Shown piece after piece: positions 1-8,646 of a stretch of DNA of 64,000 nt (positions within the stretch are counted from its first letter, which is position 1; every line of letters begins with the position of its first letter). The translations under genes and the position numbers were made by a program. The DNA comes from Caballeronia arvi (lineage in GTDB: Bacteria; Pseudomonadota; Gammaproteobacteria; Burkholderiales; Burkholderiaceae). The stretch spans positions 17,890 to 81,889 of the forward strand of contig NZ_FCOM02000036.1 in assembly GCF_001544695.2 (NCBI RefSeq), read 5' to 3'. Under the pieces are notes generated by a model. It had not been told where the DNA came from. It ran no database searches and was given only the letters and a program-made list of their open reading frames with translations.

Positions 1-499
1 CGAGGGCGCCGAAGGGCTCGTCCATCAACAGTAGCTTCGGATCGACCAGCAAGGCACGGCAGATTGCGGCGCGCTGACGCATGCCACCGGACAACTCCCA
101 AGGGAACCGGTTGGCGAACGAACTCAGCCCGAATAGATTCAGTACCGAGCGCGCCCGTTCCTCGAAAGCCTTTCGTTCGAGCCCGTGGAATTCTGCCGCG
201 ATCAGAACATTGTCGAGAATTGTGCGCCAGTCGAGCAACAGGTCGCGTTGGAAAACCATACCCATATTCTCGGGCGGTCCGTCGATCTGAGTGCCTTGTA
301 AAGTCAGACGGCCGCTTGAGATCGACTCGAGGCCAGCCACGCATTTGAGCAGCGTGCTTTTGCCGCATCCGCTTGGACCCACGATGCTCACAAACTCGCC
401 CTCTGGAATCTCCAGCGTCACGTCCTTCAAGGCATACACGGGATCGCGCTTCGAGCGATAGACCTTGTTGATGTCTCCGAGACTGAGAAAGTCTGACAT
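1..499 (-). CDS. NitT/TauT-type ABC transporter ATP-binding protein (3' end outside window)
   Basis: The minus-strand reading frame opens with ATG at 499 and runs off the window start after 166 residues. The visible part is an ABC ATPase: Walker A GPSGCGKST near residue 40, Q-loop VFQRDLLLDW, signature LSGGMRQRA and Walker B LLLMDEPFGAL, ending just past Walker B. The LSGGMRQR form and the DWRT Q-loop region are typical of the SsuB/TauB/nitrate class (family knowledge). It starts 13 bp after the binding-protein gene at 513-1517 and would energise import of that protein's ligand. The permease gene is presumably beyond the window. The ligand cannot be read from the sequence; the hydantoinase genes upstream suggest a ureido, hydantoin or pyrimidine-like compound (inference). 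Confidence 0.93.
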   Translation of the reverse strand, partial: MSDFLSLGDINKVYRSKRDPVYALKDVTLEIPEGEFVSIVGPSGCGKSTLLKCVAGLESISSGRLTLQGTQIDGPPENMGMVFQRDLLLDWRTILDNVLIAAEFHGLERKAFEERARSVLNLFGLSSFANRFPWELSGGMRQRAAICRALLVDPKLLLMDEPFGAL

Positions 500-512
500 G
501 TCGCCTCCAGTT

Positions 513-1517
513 TCAGTTCGCGACGAGCGCGTTGGTGTAGTAGTCGGACGGCTTGTGGCCGGGCTTGAGCAAACCGATTTTCTCCATCGATCTGATGGCG
601 ACATTCCAGTCGCTATCGGCTTGCATTCCGATCGGCAGATTCGGCTGCGTCGGGCTGGCGAAGAACGGCTTGTAAGCGTTGATCTGATCCGTGAGAATCT
701 TCGCGTCGAGCCGAGCATTCGGGCGCTGCGCCTGAATCGCCGCGACCGCCTCATTCTGATGGCCTTCGTAGATGTACTTCCACGCCCGCACTTCGATCTG
801 AACCAGCTTTCTGATCGCGCCTTCCTTATCGGACAATCGTGAAGGCGTCGTCACCAGTCCGTAGCTAGGAAACTCGAAGCCGCTGTCCGACAACAAGAAC
901 GACTTCGCCGGTCGAACCTTCTGGACCATCGGTTCACCGAAGGGCGCCTGCGCCATGAAACCATCACTGTTGCCCGATGCGTAGGTTGAGAGCATCGCGG
1001 AAGGCGACACCATGACGACGTCCGCATTGCTTTTGGTGATGTTGTTGGCATTGAAGAACGGATCGATGAACGGCACCCACGGGCTCGTCGTAAAACAAGC
1101 CAGCTTCTTGCCGGCGAGATCGCGAGCCGACTTCAAAGGAAGCTTCTCGTCAACGAGTACCGCAAGGTCTCCTTTCCTTGCAAAGCCGGCAATCGAAATC
1201 AGATTCAGGCCGCGCTCCTTGGCAACCGCCATCGTGCCGAGCTGTACCTGTCCCACGTCGACTTGTCCCGCGGCCAGCAGTTGCAAGGTGTTGATCGTGC
1301 CGGTGCCGTCCTGGATCACGACGTCGAGTCCCTCTTGCGCGAACCAGCCTTTCTGCTTGGCAAGATGCATGGCCGCATGCATGCCCCATGCCGAAAAGTC
1401 CATTCGCACCACGAGCTTCTGATCGGCCGCACGCGCGGGCGCGCCGGCGCATAGCAGGGACGCGACGAGCGCTCCGATCAACGCTCGGCGCATCCGCGCA
1501 AACACGGATATACACAT
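513..1517 (-). CDS. NitT/TauT-type ABC transporter substrate-binding protein
   Basis: A 334-residue protein with an N-terminal signal peptide: basic MCISVFARMRR, a hydrophobic stretch and a cleavage-like APARAA near residue 30. The body matches the NMT1/THI5-SsuA periplasmic-binding fold, with phrases such as VVRMDFSAWGMHAAMHLAKQKGWF and GQVDVGQVQLGTMAVAKERG. A GAGGA ribosome site lies 7 nt before the ATG. It sits between hyuB (65 bp upstream) and the ATPase gene (13 bp downstream), all on the minus strand, so it probably captures the substrate of the hydantoinase-like enzyme. The ligand is unknown. Confidence 0.92.
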   Translation of the reverse strand: MCISVFARMRRALIGALVASLLCAGAPARAADQKLVVRMDFSAWGMHAAMHLAKQKGWFAQEGLDVVIQDGTGTINTLQLLAAGQVDVGQVQLGTMAVAKERGLNLISIAGFARKGDLAVLVDEKLPLKSARDLAGKKLACFTTSPWVPFIDPFFNANNITKSNADVVMVSPSAMLSTYASGNSDGFMAQAPFGEPMVQKVRPAKSFLLSDSGFEFPSYGLVTTPSRLSDKEGAIRKLVQIEVRAWKYIYEGHQNEAVAAIQAQRPNARLDAKILTDQINAYKPFFASPTQPNLPIGMQADSDWNVAIRSMEKIGLLKPGHKPSDYYTNALVAN

Positions 1518-1582
1518 TGCAACGTCCTCACTGTTTTGATGATCTTGCGATTGGTGTGCCTTGTCGCCGAAAGCGACGTGTA

Positions 1583-3316
1583 TCAGGCGGCCCGCGCGAC
1601 GCGATCTCCGCGCAACGCAGCGGTGGCATCGATATCGATTTCGCCGTTATGCGGATCCACGACAGCCAGATAATGCTCGCGCACATACTCTGCGCTCAGC
1701 TTGTGGTCCCACACGTCCTTGCGGATCCGATCGAGATCGCGCGCGAGCGGATCGCCGAATCCGCCGCCGCCCGGCTGAACGTGCGTCACGAGATCGTCGC
1801 GGTCGACGGTGATGCCGACCTTGCTCGCCAGTTCCGTGACGGAACTGTCATGCTCCAGCAGATTCTGCGCGGTCCTCGCCGGCTTGCCGCCCGCGAGACC
1901 GTATGGCGCGAACTTCATCCGGTCGGCGCGCAATTGCAACAACGTGTCGGGCGCGAGCACGCGATAGCTGCGTCGAATGCCGAGGCCGCCGCGATACTCG
2001 CCCGCGCCGCACGAATCCTCGACCAACTCATACGCTTCCACGCGAACCGGATGCTGTGATTCCATCGTTTCGACAGGCGTGTTCGAGAGGTTCTGCGACG
2101 CATTCGTGATGGCTTCGATTCCGTCGCTCGCCGGACGGCCGCCCCACGCGCCACAGATCATGTCGACGATGATGTAGGGCTTACCGGCATCGCTCTTGCC
2201 AGACAGACACACCACCGTGTTCCCGCCCTCGCCAGCGGCGGGAATCCGGTCGGACACGACTTGCGCGAGCGCGCCGAGCATCGCGTCGAACACGCGATAA
2301 CCCGTGAGTGCGCGGGCCGCGACGGCCGCGGGCGAAATGGGATTGAGCACCGAGCCCTCCGGCACTCTGACGTCGATACATCTGAAGACGCCCGCGTTGT
2401 TCGGCACATCGCCCTTGAGCGCGCAACGCACGCTCAGATACGTACACGACTTGGTGTACGACAGCGTCGAGTTGATGGCCGCGCGCACTTGCGGCGACGA
2501 TCCGGTGTAGTCGGCGGTCACGTGATCGTCGTGTACGGTCAGCGCGACCTGAATCGGAATTGGATCGGGAGACAGGCCGTCGTCGTCGATATAGTCCTTG
2601 AAATGGAACGTGCCCTTCGGCCAGTTGCGGATTTCGGCGCGCGTTAGGCGTTCCGCGTAATCGAGAAGCTCGCCGAGATACATGCGCGCGGCGTCGCGTC
2701 CATAGCGGTCGAAGAGGGCCGTCAGTTCGCGCACGCCCACCTGGTTCGCCGCGTATTGCGCCTTCAGGTCCCCGAGCACGCGATCCGGCACGCGCACGTT
2801 CTGCGCAATGATGCGCGACAGCGTGTCGTTCACTTGACCTGCTTCGTAAAGCTTCAGAACGGGGATACGCAGGCCTTCCTGATAGATTTCCGTCGAGTCG
2901 CTTGCATTCGAACCCGGCACGCGGCCGCCGACATCGGTGTGATGACAAATGACCACACAATATCCTTCCAGCTGATCCCTGTAAAAAAACGGCACGAACA
3001 TGAAGATGTCTGGAAGATGCATGCCGCCCTGATAGGGATCGTTCACGACCACGGCATCACCGGGCTTCATATCGCTGCCGTACCTGTCCTGCACCGCTGC
3101 CATGGCCTCGGGAATCGCGCCGAGATGAAGCGCGATGGTCTTTGCCTGCGCGATCATCTGGCCGTGACGGTCGCAGATGGCGGCGGAGTAGTCCATGACG
3201 TCCTTCACGATCTCGGAGCGCGCGGTGCGGATCACCGTGTACGCCACTTCATCAACGATGGAATCCATCGCGTTCTTGACCACCGCGAAGGTGACGGGAT
3301 CGAATTCGATAGTCAT
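1583..3316 (-). CDS. hyuB: hydantoinase B/oxoprolinase family protein (HyuB)
   Basis: 577 residues, the usual length for the B subunit of the hydantoinase/oxoprolinase/acetone-carboxylase superfamily. It opens with DPVTFAVVKNAMDSIVDEVAYTVIRTARSEIVKDVMDYSAA and keeps the conserved NDPYQGGMHLPD and the C-terminal GGGGFGDPLARD. Its ATG overlaps the hyuA stop by 4 bp (ATGA), so the two subunits are translationally coupled. Family members hydrolyse or carboxylate hydantoins, 5-oxoproline, caprolactam or aryl ketones using ATP; the exact substrate cannot be decided here. The co-transcribed NitT/TauT importer suggests a small imported ring compound. Confidence 0.92.
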   Translation of the reverse strand: MTIEFDPVTFAVVKNAMDSIVDEVAYTVIRTARSEIVKDVMDYSAAICDRHGQMIAQAKTIALHLGAIPEAMAAVQDRYGSDMKPGDAVVVNDPYQGGMHLPDIFMFVPFFYRDQLEGYCVVICHHTDVGGRVPGSNASDSTEIYQEGLRIPVLKLYEAGQVNDTLSRIIAQNVRVPDRVLGDLKAQYAANQVGVRELTALFDRYGRDAARMYLGELLDYAERLTRAEIRNWPKGTFHFKDYIDDDGLSPDPIPIQVALTVHDDHVTADYTGSSPQVRAAINSTLSYTKSCTYLSVRCALKGDVPNNAGVFRCIDVRVPEGSVLNPISPAAVAARALTGYRVFDAMLGALAQVVSDRIPAAGEGGNTVVCLSGKSDAGKPYIIVDMICGAWGGRPASDGIEAITNASQNLSNTPVETMESQHPVRVEAYELVEDSCGAGEYRGGLGIRRSYRVLAPDTLLQLRADRMKFAPYGLAGGKPARTAQNLLEHDSSVTELASKVGITVDRDDLVTHVQPGGGGFGDPLARDLDRIRKDVWDHKLSAEYVREHYLAVVDPHNGEIDIDATAALRGDRVARAA

Positions 3317-5451
3317 GCGCGCTCCTTGGGCAGATCGAGAAGATCGATGATGATGTTGCCGACGCGGTCGGCATGAACGGTTGTGTGAGGCGGAACGACG
3401 ATCGTCGTGTCATAGGATTCGATGATCAGCGGCCCATGCAGCACGGTTTCGTCAATGGAGCCTCGCGCGACTAGCCGCGTCTCGACAGGCGCTTCATCGC
3501 GTGAGAAGCTGACTTCGCGCGTGCCGGTCACGCCGCGAAGCGCGCTCGAATCGACGCGAATGGCGTCGAAGTTCATGCGGTTTTCGCTGCGCCCGTAGGC
3601 GGAGAGGCGCACGTTCACCAGTTCAAGCGGTTCCTCGTTGCTGTATCCGAACGTCTGCTGATAAGCGGCGCCGAAATCATCTACGACTTGCGCCAAGACA
3701 CTCGCGTCGAGCGCACCCGCGCTTAGGGACTCGGCAAGCGGAATCGTCAGCTCGGAGCTTTGACCGAGATATCGCAGGTCGAAACTCACGGCCGTATCCA
3801 CCGTTGCCTCCGGATAACCTTCTTCGGCAAGGATCCTCAGGCCCTGTTCTTTCAAGATGTCGATGACCGCGCTCAACTCCGACAGGTCGCAGTCCACGAG
3901 CGGCCGAAGGATTGCCTTCACGAAGTTGTGTTCCGCGTCCGCGCACAACATGCCGGCGGAACAGAACACGCCTGCCATGACCGGCGCGATCACCTGACGT
4001 ATGCCGAGAAGACGGGCCACGTCGACAGCGTGCAGCGGACCGCCGCCGCCGAACGCGATCATCGTCATGTCTCGAGGATCGCGCCCGCGTTCAACCGTCA
4101 CCGCGCGAAGCGCGCGCGCCATGCTGACGTTGGCGACGTGCCGGATGCCGTGCGCGGCGGCGATGCTGTCCAGTCCTAGCGGTGCGCCGATATGTTCGTC
4201 GACGGCTTTTCTCGAACGCGCCGGATCGACAAGCAGACTTCCTCCCGCCAACGCTACCTGATTAAGATAACCGAGGACCATGTTCGCATCGGTGACGGTT
4301 GGACGCTCGTTTCCGCGTCCATAGCAGGCCGGACCCGGGTCGGCGCCCGCAGACTCGGGGCCGACGCAAAGCAGATTGCCGGCGTCGATCCAGGCGAGCG
4401 AGCCGCCGCCTGCGCCGACTTCCGCGATGTCGATCGCCGGAACCTTCAGTACGTATCCTCCGCCCTTGACGAAGCGGCTCGGCGCGCTGATGCCGTCGCG
4501 GAATTCATATTCGTTGGTAAGCGACGGCGTGCCATCGGTAATGATGGACGCCTTCGCGGTCGTGCCGCCCATGTCGAAAACGATGAGATCGTGGCCACCC
4601 GTCTGAGCGCCGATGCGCGCGGCCCCCGCGACGCCGCCCGCAGGCCCCGACGCGACCGCAAACACCGGCTTTTCGCTGGCGCTGCCCACGCCCATCATCC
4701 CGCCATTGGACGCCATCACTTGCAACGACGCGCGAACGCCCATTTCGCTAAGATCGCGTCGAAGGCGACGCAGATACGTTCGCATCGCAGGCAGGATGTA
4801 CGCATTGACCACGGTCGTGCTCGTGCGCTCGTATTCCTTGATTTCGGGCAGCACCTCACAGGACACCGTTACAAGCAGATGAGGGAAGGCGCGCTCCAGC
4901 GCTTCCTTGGCCATCCGCTCATGCGCCGGGTTGATGTAGCTATTCAGGAAGCAAATGGCAATGGCTTCCACGCCTTCGTCGACCAGCTCGCTCGCTATCG
5001 TCAGGACTTCCTCTATGTCGAGCGGCGCGATCACGTTGCCTTGCGCATCGATCCGTTCGCGTACGCCGCGTCGATACCGTCTCGTGACCAAGGGCTCGGG
5101 TTTCTGCCAACTCAGGTCGAACATCGTCGGCGTCCGGATACGACCGATTTCGAGCACGTCGCGAAAACCCTCGGTCGTCAGCAGGCCAGCTCGCGCGCCC
5201 ACTTTCTGAAGGATCGTGTTCGAGGCGGTCGTCGTGCCGTGCACGATTTCCGTGATGTCCTGCGGTGCAATGCCCGACTGCTCGATCAGACGCTGCAGCC
5301 CGCTTGTAATGGCTTCGCCGAGATTGTGCGGGGTCGTCGACGTCTTGTTAACAAACAAACGGCCATCCGGCATCGCCATCACGATGTCGGTGAAAGTGCC
5401 TCCGATGTCGCAACCCACGCGAACGCCAAGGCTGTTGACGGCTTGCTCCAT
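3313..5451 (-). CDS. hyuA: hydantoinase A/oxoprolinase family protein (HyuA)
   Basis: About 712 residues of the HyuA fold, an actin-like ATPase: phosphate-binding GCDIGGTFTDIV at the N terminus, EIVHGTTTASNTILQ near residue 85, FDMGGTTAKASII near residue 295, and the late AFGGGGPLHAVDVARLLGI. GGAGG lies 9 nt before an ATG at 5451; an ATG at 5457 is only 3 nt from it and is less likely. It is the first gene of the minus-strand operon hyuA-hyuB-binding protein-ATPase. The HyuA subunit phosphorylates the substrate or binds ATP while HyuB completes ring opening (family knowledge). It is divergent from the TetR gene, with palindromic sites in between. Confidence 0.93.
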   Translation of the reverse strand: MEQAVNSLGVRVGCDIGGTFTDIVMAMPDGRLFVNKTSTTPHNLGEAITSGLQRLIEQSGIAPQDITEIVHGTTTASNTILQKVGARAGLLTTEGFRDVLEIGRIRTPTMFDLSWQKPEPLVTRRYRRGVRERIDAQGNVIAPLDIEEVLTIASELVDEGVEAIAICFLNSYINPAHERMAKEALERAFPHLLVTVSCEVLPEIKEYERTSTTVVNAYILPAMRTYLRRLRRDLSEMGVRASLQVMASNGGMMGVGSASEKPVFAVASGPAGGVAGAARIGAQTGGHDLIVFDMGGTTAKASIITDGTPSLTNEYEFRDGISAPSRFVKGGGYVLKVPAIDIAEVGAGGGSLAWIDAGNLLCVGPESAGADPGPACYGRGNERPTVTDANMVLGYLNQVALAGGSLLVDPARSRKAVDEHIGAPLGLDSIAAAHGIRHVANVSMARALRAVTVERGRDPRDMTMIAFGGGGPLHAVDVARLLGIRQVIAPVMAGVFCSAGMLCADAEHNFVKAILRPLVDCDLSELSAVIDILKEQGLRILAEEGYPEATVDTAVSFDLRYLGQSSELTIPLAESLSAGALDASVLAQVVDDFGAAYQQTFGYSNEEPLELVNVRLSAYGRSENRMNFDAIRVDSSALRGVTGTREVSFSRDEAPVETRLVARGSIDETVLHGPLIIESYDTTIVVPPHTTVHADRVGNIIIDLLDLPKERA

Positions 5452-5523
5452 GCGCATTTTCCTCCAATGAATATGGCCAGACCGCGAACGATCTGCGAAG
5501 CGTTACGTCGCAAACGTCGCGCA

Positions 5524-5549
5524 TATCTAACTAACTAGTCAGTAAGATA
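5524..5549. promoter_or_regulatory. 26-bp near-palindrome, probable TetR operator
   Basis: Centred on ACTAGT between 5536 and 5537. Eleven of thirteen base pairs match across the dyad (mismatches at 5533/5540 and 5529/5544). It lies 73 bp upstream of hyuA and about 140 bp upstream of the divergent TetR gene. TetR-family dimers usually bind such sites and often control divergent neighbours (family knowledge); the pairing with this regulator is inferred from position. Confidence 0.55.
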
Positions 5550-5626
5550 AGCAGTGGTAACGCTTTTGTCACGCCATGGAAAACCCTATAGCGGAACTGC
5601 GTGTCCAGTTTGCCTGTCAGACATTA

Positions 5627-5642
5627 CTAACCTTTTGGTTAG
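5627..5642. promoter_or_regulatory. second inverted repeat before the TetR gene
   Basis: CTAACC-TTTT-GGTTAG, a perfect 6-bp dyad. It shares the CTAAC core with the larger palindrome at 5524-5549 and lies 45-60 bp before the TetR start, consistent with autoregulation. Confidence 0.4.
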
Positions 5643-5687
5643 CAAACCGGCTATCATGGAGCGGACATATCAGTGAGAGTCGTTCAG

Positions 5688-6365
5688 ATGGAATCTGCGC
5701 AAACTGCTGTCAAAACGGCGAAGAGAACGAAAGTTCGGGACGCCGCCGCGACACGAGAAAAGATCCTCGTGGTCGCAACCAAGGAGTTCGCTGCGAAGGG
5801 ATTCGACGGCGCACGTGTCGATGCGATCGTGGAACGCTGCAAGATCAGCAAGAATCTGATCTATCACTACTTCGACAGCAAGGAGGCGCTGTTCATTGAA
5901 GTGATGGAGCGCGCCTATGCGGCCATGCGAGATCGACAGAATGAGTTAGGTTTGAAAGGAGAGAGCCCTGCGGACGACATGCGCGCGCTCGTCACGCATA
6001 CAATCCAGCACTTCATTGAAGAGCCGAATTTTGTACTGCTGTTGGCGACCGAAAACCTGAACAAGGCGCGACACATCCGCAAGTCAAAAGTGATCTTAGA
6101 CATGTTCAACCCACTAAAAAGTGCCCTTGCCGAAATCTTGGAGCGAGGGAAAGCGCAGGGCGTCTTCCGGCCCGACGCTGACTGGGTTGATCTATACGTT
6201 TCAATCTCTGGGTTGGGATCTTACTTCATCTCGAATAGGTACACGCTCAGCTACGTACTCGGCGTAGATTTGGCGTCCGACGAGCGAGTTAAATCCCGAC
6301 TCGAACATGTCCCAGACCTCATCATCAGCTATCTATGTAACTGGCAGTCAGCGGACCGAAACTAG
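5688..6365 (+). CDS. TetR/AcrR family transcriptional regulator
   Basis: About 225 residues with a TetR DNA-binding domain near the N terminus: TREKILVVATKEFAAKGFDGARVDAIVERCKISKNLIYHYFDSKEALF, including the diagnostic YHYFDSKEALF. The C-terminal ligand domain (SGLGSYFISNRYTLSYVLG) resembles the RutR-like/TetR_C groups, many of which sense metabolites of pyrimidine or amide catabolism (family knowledge). I chose ATG 5688, which has GAGAG 9 nt upstream; a GTG at 5673 preceded by GGAG is an alternative. It is divergent from hyuA with two inverted repeats between, so it probably represses the hyu operon. Confidence 0.9.
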   Translation: MESAQTAVKTAKRTKVRDAAATREKILVVATKEFAAKGFDGARVDAIVERCKISKNLIYHYFDSKEALFIEVMERAYAAMRDRQNELGLKGESPADDMRALVTHTIQHFIEEPNFVLLLATENLNKARHIRKSKVILDMFNPLKSALAEILERGKAQGVFRPDADWVDLYVSISGLGSYFISNRYTLSYVLGVDLASDERVKSRLEHVPDLIISYLCNWQSADRN

Positions 6366-6668
6366 GCAGCGACTGCGACAAGCCGATCTGTTAATTCTTA
6401 CTCACCCTTTGTCCTTTAACGATCGAGCGTTGCCCGCAGGTTGGGTCATGCTTATCGGCTAGCTAGTAAGCTGAGGCGGTGACCAAAACTTTGAGGTACG
6501 AACAATGAAGCGCTTTTGAAGACAACGAGCGATACATCGATTGTGCAGTGCAGCTTGAGGACGTCTGGTTTCTGGTTTTGATGGGCTCAGTCCGGTCATT
6601 GCATCTGCGCTGACGGGCGAGCCTTTAGGCGATGCAACCGCTACATTGCGAGCATGCGCCACCACGTT
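6366..6668. other. intergenic, no gene seen
   Basis: About 300 bp between the TetR gene and the IS3 left end. I see no coding frame with plausible composition, no clear terminator and no RNA gene. Confidence 0.5.
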
Positions 6669-6718
6669 TGAACCGCCCCGGATTTGGTGGAGGCTTCAAC
6701 TCTTGAGAAAATGGAGCC

Positions 6719-7042
6719 ATGAACAAATCGAACAAGTTTTCTGCTGAAGTCCGGGACCGTGCAGTGCGCATGGTGCAAGAGCATCGGGGTGAGTATCCGT
6801 CACAGTGGGCGGCGATCGAATCCATCGCCCCCAAAATCGGCTGCACGAGCCAGACGTTGCTGGGGTGGGTCAAACGAGATGAAGTCGATAGCCGCGAGCG
6901 CGAGGGCGTCAGCACGTCGGAACGCGACCGTCTTAAGGCACTGGAGCGCGAAGTCAAGGAACTGCGCCGCGCCAACGAGATTCTGAAATTGGCGAGTGCG
7001 TTTTTCGCTCAGGCGGAGCTCGACCGCCGCCTGAAATCCTGA
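6719..7042 (+). CDS. IS3-family transposase OrfA
   Basis: 107 residues: an HTH (FSAEVRDRAVRMVQEHRGEYPSQWAAIESIAPKIGC, then TLLGWVKR) followed by a leucine-zipper-like coiled coil (LKALEREVKELRRANEILKLASAFFAQAELDRR). This is the normal OrfA architecture and length. It would normally be joined to OrfB by a -1 frameshift, but OrfB here ends about 35 codons in, so OrfA is an orphan. It could still interfere with related IS elements (inference). Confidence 0.85.
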   Translation: MNKSNKFSAEVRDRAVRMVQEHRGEYPSQWAAIESIAPKIGCTSQTLLGWVKRDEVDSREREGVSTSERDRLKALEREVKELRRANEILKLASAFFAQAELDRRLKS

Positions 7043-7146
7043 GGGCCTTCATCGATCAGCATCGCGACACCTTCGGGGTCGAGCCGATCTGCAAAGTCTT
7101 GCGGATTGGCCCGTCGGGCTACCGGCGCCATGCTGCACAGCACCGA
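7043..7146 (+). pseudogene. IS3 OrfB N-terminal fragment
   Basis: The frame overlapping the OrfA stop gives FIDQHRDTFGVEPICKVLRI and then PSGYRRHAAQHRK, the standard OrfB start, before similarity ends near 7146. The integrase core is absent. Confidence 0.7.
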
Positions 7147-7488
7147 AAAAACGGAAAAATACTTTAAAACAATCCTCAGGCCGACGGCTCTCGAATGCGG
7201 CTCGATTCCGCGCGCGTGTGACGAGTCCTCTTTTTCGGAAAGGCTCAGGTTACGCGGCTTCACTGCAAACATAGCGAGGGAGGCTCGATGGCGTCCGTAG
7301 GAGAATGACAGAGGAGTTCGAACGATTGTCCTGAGATTGGGGAAATCGGTGTCTCTTTGATAGCTCAAAGTTTATAGGTCGTTGGCAGCCACAAATCCAA
7401 GAAGCGGCAGTAGTGCCGCGGGTTGTCGTCTCCCGCTGTAGAATCGGGCCAGAAGGACGCGAATTGGTTCGTTTTCCTCGATTCGTGT
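7147..7488. other. intergenic, no gene seen
   Basis: About 340 bp downstream of alr (minus) and of the IS fragment. No supported coding region or terminator; possibly decayed DNA next to the IS break. Confidence 0.4.
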
Positions 7489-8559
7489 TTAAGCAGTCAC
7501 GCTCACCGGAACGCGAGGTGCCAGCGCACACATCAACTCGTATCCAATCGTGCCCGACGATGAGGCGACGTCATCAATTTTCACGTGTTCGCCCCAAAGC
7601 TCAACCGTAGAACCGATACCTGCGTTCGGGCACGGTGTGAGGTCGACAGTGAGCATGTCCATCGACACGCGACCGACGGTACGCGTCATGACGCCGTCGA
7701 CGGCAATAGGTGTGCCGGTCGGCGCGTGGCGCGGATATCCGTCTGCATAGCCACACGCGACTACACCGATTCGCATGTCGGAATCTGCTTGATAGGTGCG
7801 AGCGTATCCAACGGTTTCACCGGCGCGGATAGTCCGAACGCCGATGAGTTCACTACGCAGCGTCATCGATGGACGTAGGGGAGCGTCATTGATGTCTTTT
7901 GCCAGACCAGAAGGAGAGCCGCCATATAGCACGATTCCCGGCCGCACCCAGTCGCGATGAGCGCGTGAGTGCCAGAGTGCTGCCGCCGAATTCGAAAGAC
8001 TGCGCGGACCGGGAATGTCGCGAGTCGCCTCATCAAACTGTTCAAGTTGCCAGTCGATGCTACCCTCGTCGGCGCCGGCAAAGTGACTCATGAGCGTGAT
8101 ATCACCGATGCCGGCTGACGTGTTCGACCGCTCCCAGGCAGCACGGAAACTTTCAGGAGTGAACCCGAGTCGGTTCATCCCCGAGTTCATCTTGAGATAG
8201 ACGTCTATAGGTTGTTTCGGCTTAGTCGCGACAATCAGTTGGCGCTGTTCGTCGCAATGAACGGCGACCGTTAAGGCGAGTTCGTCTGCCATCTGCACGT
8301 CGCTCGCTGCGAAGACGCCCTCAAGTAGCAGCACTGGCTTCTTCCACCCCAGTTGGCGGACACGAACCGCTTCGTCAAGGTCGAGTAAGGCGATGCCATC
8401 TGCAGAGGCAAGAGCGGGAAAGATGCGTTCGATTCCGTGCCCGTATGCGTTCGCCTTCACCACCGCCCAGACGCGAGACCTAGGAGCTTTCCCTCGGACG
8501 AACTCAAGGTTGTGTCTTACTGCACCGGGATGAATATAGGCTTTGATGGGACGAGGCAT
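7489..8559 (-). CDS. alr: alanine racemase (catabolic type)
   Basis: 356 residues, full length for the fold-type III PLP racemase. The PLP lysine is in AVVKANAYGHG (Lys35) and the catalytic tyrosine in ACGYADGYPRHAP (Tyr271); MSHFAGAD and VRPGIVLYGG are also conserved. It interconverts L- and D-alanine in the cytoplasm. It lies 87 bp downstream of dadA on the same strand, as in the classic dadA-dadX operon, so it probably feeds D-alanine to the dehydrogenase rather than serving the cell wall. No strong ribosome site precedes the ATG. Some homologues racemise other amino acids. Confidence 0.92.
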   Translation of the reverse strand: MPRPIKAYIHPGAVRHNLEFVRGKAPRSRVWAVVKANAYGHGIERIFPALASADGIALLDLDEAVRVRQLGWKKPVLLLEGVFAASDVQMADELALTVAVHCDEQRQLIVATKPKQPIDVYLKMNSGMNRLGFTPESFRAAWERSNTSAGIGDITLMSHFAGADEGSIDWQLEQFDEATRDIPGPRSLSNSAAALWHSRAHRDWVRPGIVLYGGSPSGLAKDINDAPLRPSMTLRSELIGVRTIRAGETVGYARTYQADSDMRIGVVACGYADGYPRHAPTGTPIAVDGVMTRTVGRVSMDMLTVDLTPCPNAGIGSTVELWGEHVKIDDVASSSGTIGYELMCALAPRVPVSVTA

Positions 8560-8592
8560 GGCTTGACGTGCGAGCGTAGTGACGATTTGAGG

Positions 8593-8625
8593 CCTTCGCG
8601 AAAGCGGGTTTCCAGATCGCGAAGG
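8593..8625. other. hairpin in the dadA-alr gap
   Basis: CCTTCGCG and CGCGAAGG form a perfect 8-bp stem around a 17-nt loop. There is no T-run, so it is more likely an RNA-stability or processing element than a terminator. Confidence 0.4.
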
Positions 8626-8646
8626 TGCTTGCGCTGACGAGGATAC

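Larger units (their letters stand above)
6669..7146 (+). mobile_element. IS3-family insertion sequence remnant
   Basis: The left end begins with TGAACCGCCCCGGATTTGGT at 6669, like IS3-group termini that start TGA and continue GAACCGCCCCGG. An intact orfA (6719-7042) follows. The first part of an orfB frame (LRAFIDQHRDTFGVEPICKVL, then GPSGYRRHAAQHRK) stops at about 7146, and all DDE catalytic residues are missing. No right inverted repeat is visible. It is therefore a 5' fragment that cannot transpose by itself. Confidence 0.8.

Noticed and set aside
465..842. Plus-strand 125-codon frame over the substrate-binding protein
   Set aside because: Antisense to a clear binding-protein gene; no ribosome site and no recognisable domain.
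4192..5538. 448-codon plus-strand frame opposite hyuA
   Set aside because: Arg/His-rich shadow of a strongly conserved gene on the other strand; composition follows the antisense codons.
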